From contig DIHQ01000029.1 in NCBI GenBank assembly GCA_002420235.1, positions 1 to 43,790 on the forward strand: a stretch of 43,790 nt of DNA. The letters run 5' to 3'. A model generated the notes under the pieces. That model had not been told where the DNA came from. It did no database searches and saw only the letters and a program-made list of their open reading frames with translations. Positions 41,499-43,790 of the stretch are shown here, piece after piece; within the stretch, counting starts at the first letter, position 1; each line of letters starts with the position of its first letter. The stretch comes from Flavobacteriales bacterium UBA5692. Its GTDB lineage: Bacteria; Bacteroidota; Bacteroidia; Flavobacteriales_D; Sanyastnellaceae. A program made the position numbers and the translations under genes.

Positions 41499-43634
41499 AT
41501 GCCTCCAAGTATACCGCCCCGTCAGCTACGCAAAGAGATCCTTGAGGTCTTCAAACGGCAGCCTAACAAACCACTCAACCACAAACAAGTTGCGAGTACG
41601 TTGGGCATCTTAAACCACGATACACGACGGAAAATCATGACCATTCTGGAGGAAATGGGGCGAGACGGCCGCTTGGAATCGCTGGGTCGTGGCAAGTTCG
41701 TTTTGGCGGATATGCCGCAGAATGAACGTCCGGTGGGGACCATTCAGGTCACTCGACACGGCCGTGGTTTTGTTATGCTTCCGGACGGTAAGGAAATTTC
41801 GATTCCTAAGGGTTACACCGGTACGGCGTTTTGGGGCGATACGGTGGAGGTGGACTGGGTGCGTCGTGGGAGGCGGCACACACCGCGGGTGGCACGCATC
41901 GTCGAGCGCGCCCGAAAGCAATACGTTGTGGTCATCGAACGCGTGCGGGACTATGCCTTCGGCTACCCGTCCGATCAACGATTACACGCCAACTTTTTCA
42001 TCGGTGCGCACAACCTTGGTGCCGCCGAGGATGGCCAGAAGGTCATCGTCGAAATGCTGAGTTGGGATGATCCTTCGGACGCGCCTGCTGCCCGGGTCGT
42101 TGAAGTGCTAGGTCGCCCGGGCGACCACGAAGTTGAGATGCACGCCATCCTCGCCGAGTACGGATTGCCTTATGAGTTTCCGGATCATGTGTTGGAGGCT
42201 GCGGATGTGATTCCACGGGAAGTGCCGGCCGAGGAATTGGCCCGCCGCCGTGATTTCCGTAACGTTACGACCCTGACCATCGACCCTGCTGATGCCAAGG
42301 ATTTCGATGACGCCCTCTCATTGCAAAAGCTGCCCAATGGCCAATGGGAGGTGGGCGTGCACATCGCAGATGTTACCTATTACTTGCAGCCTGGGACGGT
42401 TCTTGACGAAGAAGCTCGCCAGCGAGCCACCTCGGTATATTTAGTGGACCGCACCATTCCAATGCTGCCGGAGGTGCTTTCGAATGATTTGTGCTCACTA
42501 CGCCCCCATGAAGATCGGCTTGCCTTTAGCGCGGTCTTTGAAATGGACGCCGAGGCGAACATCAAGAAGGAGTGGTTTGGACGCTCGGTCATTCACAGTG
42601 ACCGTCGCTTTACCTACGGTGAAGCTCAGGAGCGCATAGAGACAAGTAAAGGCGAATATGCTGATGAGATTCGAGTGCTGCGCGGACTTGCCGAAAAGTT
42701 GCGCGTTCGTCGATTCAAGGCTGGGGGCATCGATTTCAACACAGAAGAAGTAAAGTTTGAATTGGATAAAGAAGGTAAGCCGTTGCGGGTGGTGATAAAG
42801 CAGATGCTAGACGCCAACCGCCTCATTGAGGATTTTATGCTGCTGGCAAATGTGCGCGTGAGTCGCTTTTTAGCCAAGCCAACCCGAGTAGAAGGTAAGC
42901 AGGAGGAGGCAACACGAACGGCGGTTTATCGCATCCACGACCGTCCCGATCCGGAAAAGTTGCGACAGCTCCGCACCTTTGTAGCGAAGTTTGGCATAGA
43001 GATGCCTAAGATCAGTCCAGCTAACGCCGAGTCGGCCCTTCGCCTTTTGCTCCAGGCCTCCGCAGGGCACAATGCAGAAAATGTAGTCAAAACAATGGCC
43101 ATTCGTTCCATGGCCAAAGCCGAATACGGCATTCAAAATATCGGGCACTATGGGCTGGCATTTCCTTTCTACACCCACTTTACCAGCCCCATTCGCCGCT
43201 ACCCTGATGTACTGGTTCACCGGCTTCTCCAAAAATATATCGACGGTGAGAAATCTGTCAGCCCCGGCTCATTGCAAGGTATTTGCCAGCACAGTTCGAA
43301 TATGGAAAAGCGGGCTGCAGAAGCGGAACGTGCATCCATCAAATACAAACAAGTCGAATTCTTGATGACCCGTTTGGGAGAGACCTTCCACGGCGTCATC
43401 AACGGTGTTGTTCCGAAAGGCATCTTTGTTGAAATTGAAGAAAATAAGTGCGAGGGATTTGTTCCAAAGGACGGCTTGCCCGATGACTATTACGTTTACG
43501 ATGATGAGCTTCAAGCCTTAATCGGCGCGCGTCACGGGGGGAACTACGGCATGGGGGAACGCATCGTGGTTCGGGTGGTGGCCGCTGACCTCGTCAAGCG
43601 GCAGCTAGAGTTTGATGTTTCCGAAGCTAATTGA
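41499..43634 (+). CDS. rnr: Ribonuclease R
   Basis: Processive 3'-5' exoribonuclease that degrades structured RNA. The 711-residue protein has an N-terminal helix-turn-helix (about 8-65), cold-shock domains (about 75-215), the RNB catalytic domain with the acidic cluster IDPADAKDFDDALS (about 262-275) and the RNA-binding SPIRRYPDVLVHR, and a C-terminal S1 domain (about 628-705, GETFHGVINGVVPKGIFVEI). Length is normal for Bacteroidota. It is divergent from the methyltransferase operon; a hairpin and a tRNA follow. Confidence 0.97.
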   Translation: MPPSIPPRQLRKEILEVFKRQPNKPLNHKQVASTLGILNHDTRRKIMTILEEMGRDGRLESLGRGKFVLADMPQNERPVGTIQVTRHGRGFVMLPDGKEISIPKGYTGTAFWGDTVEVDWVRRGRRHTPRVARIVERARKQYVVVIERVRDYAFGYPSDQRLHANFFIGAHNLGAAEDGQKVIVEMLSWDDPSDAPAARVVEVLGRPGDHEVEMHAILAEYGLPYEFPDHVLEAADVIPREVPAEELARRRDFRNVTTLTIDPADAKDFDDALSLQKLPNGQWEVGVHIADVTYYLQPGTVLDEEARQRATSVYLVDRTIPMLPEVLSNDLCSLRPHEDRLAFSAVFEMDAEANIKKEWFGRSVIHSDRRFTYGEAQERIETSKGEYADEIRVLRGLAEKLRVRRFKAGGIDFNTEEVKFELDKEGKPLRVVIKQMLDANRLIEDFMLLANVRVSRFLAKPTRVEGKQEEATRTAVYRIHDRPDPEKLRQLRTFVAKFGIEMPKISPANAESALRLLLQASAGHNAENVVKTMAIRSMAKAEYGIQNIGHYGLAFPFYTHFTSPIRRYPDVLVHRLLQKYIDGEKSVSPGSLQGICQHSSNMEKRAAEAERASIKYKQVEFLMTRLGETFHGVINGVVPKGIFVEIEENKCEGFVPKDGLPDDYYVYDDELQALIGARHGGNYGMGERIVVRVVAADLVKRQLEFDVSEAN

Positions 43635-43654
43635 GGGGAGACGAAGGACTCCCC
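43635..43654 (+). terminator. Possible terminator hairpin after rnr
   Basis: GGGGAG (43635-43640) and CTCCCC (43649-43654) form a 6-bp stem with an 8-nt loop directly after the rnr stop. The following GTTTATCTTTG is only moderately T-rich and also contains the -7 element of the tRNA gene. Confidence 0.5.
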
Positions 43655-43657
43655 GTT

Positions 43658-43665
43658 TATCTTTG
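43658..43665 (+). promoter_or_regulatory. Putative -7 promoter element of the tRNA gene
   Basis: TATCTTTG, an exact TAnnTTTG match, ends 12 nt before the tRNA 5' end, giving a short precursor leader. Confidence 0.5.
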
Positions 43666-43677
43666 TGGCTGAAAAGC

Positions 43678-43754
43678 GCGCCCATAGCTCAGTTGGTTAG
43701 AGCAGTGGACTCATAATCCATTAGTCGGAGGTTCGAGTCCTCCCGGGCCCACCA
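43678..43754 (+). tRNA. tRNA with CAT anticodon (Met or Ile2)
   Basis: A 77-nt cloverleaf with encoded CCA (43752-43754). D arm GCTC/GAGC, anticodon arm GTGGA-CTCATAA-TCCAT with anticodon CAT, T arm GGAGG-TTCGAGT-CCTCC and discriminator A. The acceptor stem pairs at five of seven positions; C2 faces C71 and A7 faces C66. It is not an initiator tRNA, since those lack a 1-72 pair and this one has G1-C72. The C4-G69 and C5-G68 pairs are those used by E. coli TilS to recognise tRNA-Ile2, so Ile(CAU) is a reasonable reading, but elongator Met is possible. Confidence 0.88.
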
Positions 43755-43790
43755 CTAATTACTCAAATGACATATAATGATGCCGACATT

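Noticed and set aside
1..43790. Mobile element, prophage, CRISPR array or defence system
   Set aside because: No transposase, integrase, phage structural gene, regularly spaced repeat or known defence gene was found on either strand.

Overview
This window looks like chromosomal DNA of a Bacteroidota bacterium, probably of the Flavobacteriales type; the genus cannot be told from the sequence. The evidence is a type B T9SS (gliding-type) sorting domain, several copies of the Bacteroidota -7 promoter element TAnnTTTG, few Shine-Dalgarno sites, a lysyl-tRNA synthetase with a C-terminal extension, an SUF operon without ISC genes, and the DUF3098 gene between ftsX and uppP. Almost all of it is densely packed core genome with many 1-4 bp gene overlaps. 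I see no transposase, integrase, phage gene, CRISPR array or recognisable defence system.

Layout. 1-2.3 kb: end of rpsB, tsf, terminator, pyrH, frr. 2.3-5.5 kb (minus): lysS, a SufT-like gene and dxr. 5.5-9.3 kb (plus): a TonB-dependent receptor, a phosphoglucose/phosphomannose isomerase and lipB. 9.3-12.5 kb: a membrane-anchored serine hydrolase, an orphan LytTR response regulator and rlmN. 12.5-14.3 kb (minus): lepA. 14.5-19.6 kb (plus): a 1235-residue nidogen-domain T9SS cargo protein and radA. 19.6-23.1 kb (minus): AsmA-like gene, an unknown gene and rsmI, all joined by ATGA overlaps. 23.2-24 kb: a superoxide dismutase with a lipoprotein/Tat-like signal. 24-25.9 kb (minus): ftsX, DUF3098 gene, uppP. 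26-31.6 kb: sufA-B-C-D-S-E. 31.7-34.5 kb (minus): a RidA-family gene (probable aminomuconate deaminase), tryptophan 2,3-dioxygenase and an M23-family lipoprotein. 34.5-35.8 kb: aminopeptidase P. 35.8-38.7 kb: an AT-rich stretch with a 564-bp non-coding region and two genes for a GT2 glycosyltransferase and a multi-pass membrane transferase. 38.7-41.4 kb (minus): a thioredoxin-fold lipoprotein, a MiaE-like hydroxylase and a methyltransferase. 41.5-43.75 kb: rnr and a CAT-anticodon tRNA.

The genes fall into translation and RNA maturation (rpsB, tsf, frr, lysS, lepA, rlmN, rsmI, miaE-like, rnr, tRNA), Fe-S cluster and lipoate biogenesis (suf, sufT-like, lipB), isoprenoid and envelope lipid-carrier supply (dxr, uppP), envelope functions (ftsX, AsmA-like, M23, TonB receptor, T9SS cargo) and tryptophan breakdown.

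Two regulatory observations stand out. First, about eight to ten genes carry a TAnnTTTG-like box only 4-7 nt before their ATG, which predicts leaderless or nearly leaderless mRNAs. Second, the glycosyltransferase pair is preceded by a long non-coding leader with two sets of mutually exclusive hairpins, one followed by a T tract, which resembles a transcription attenuator.
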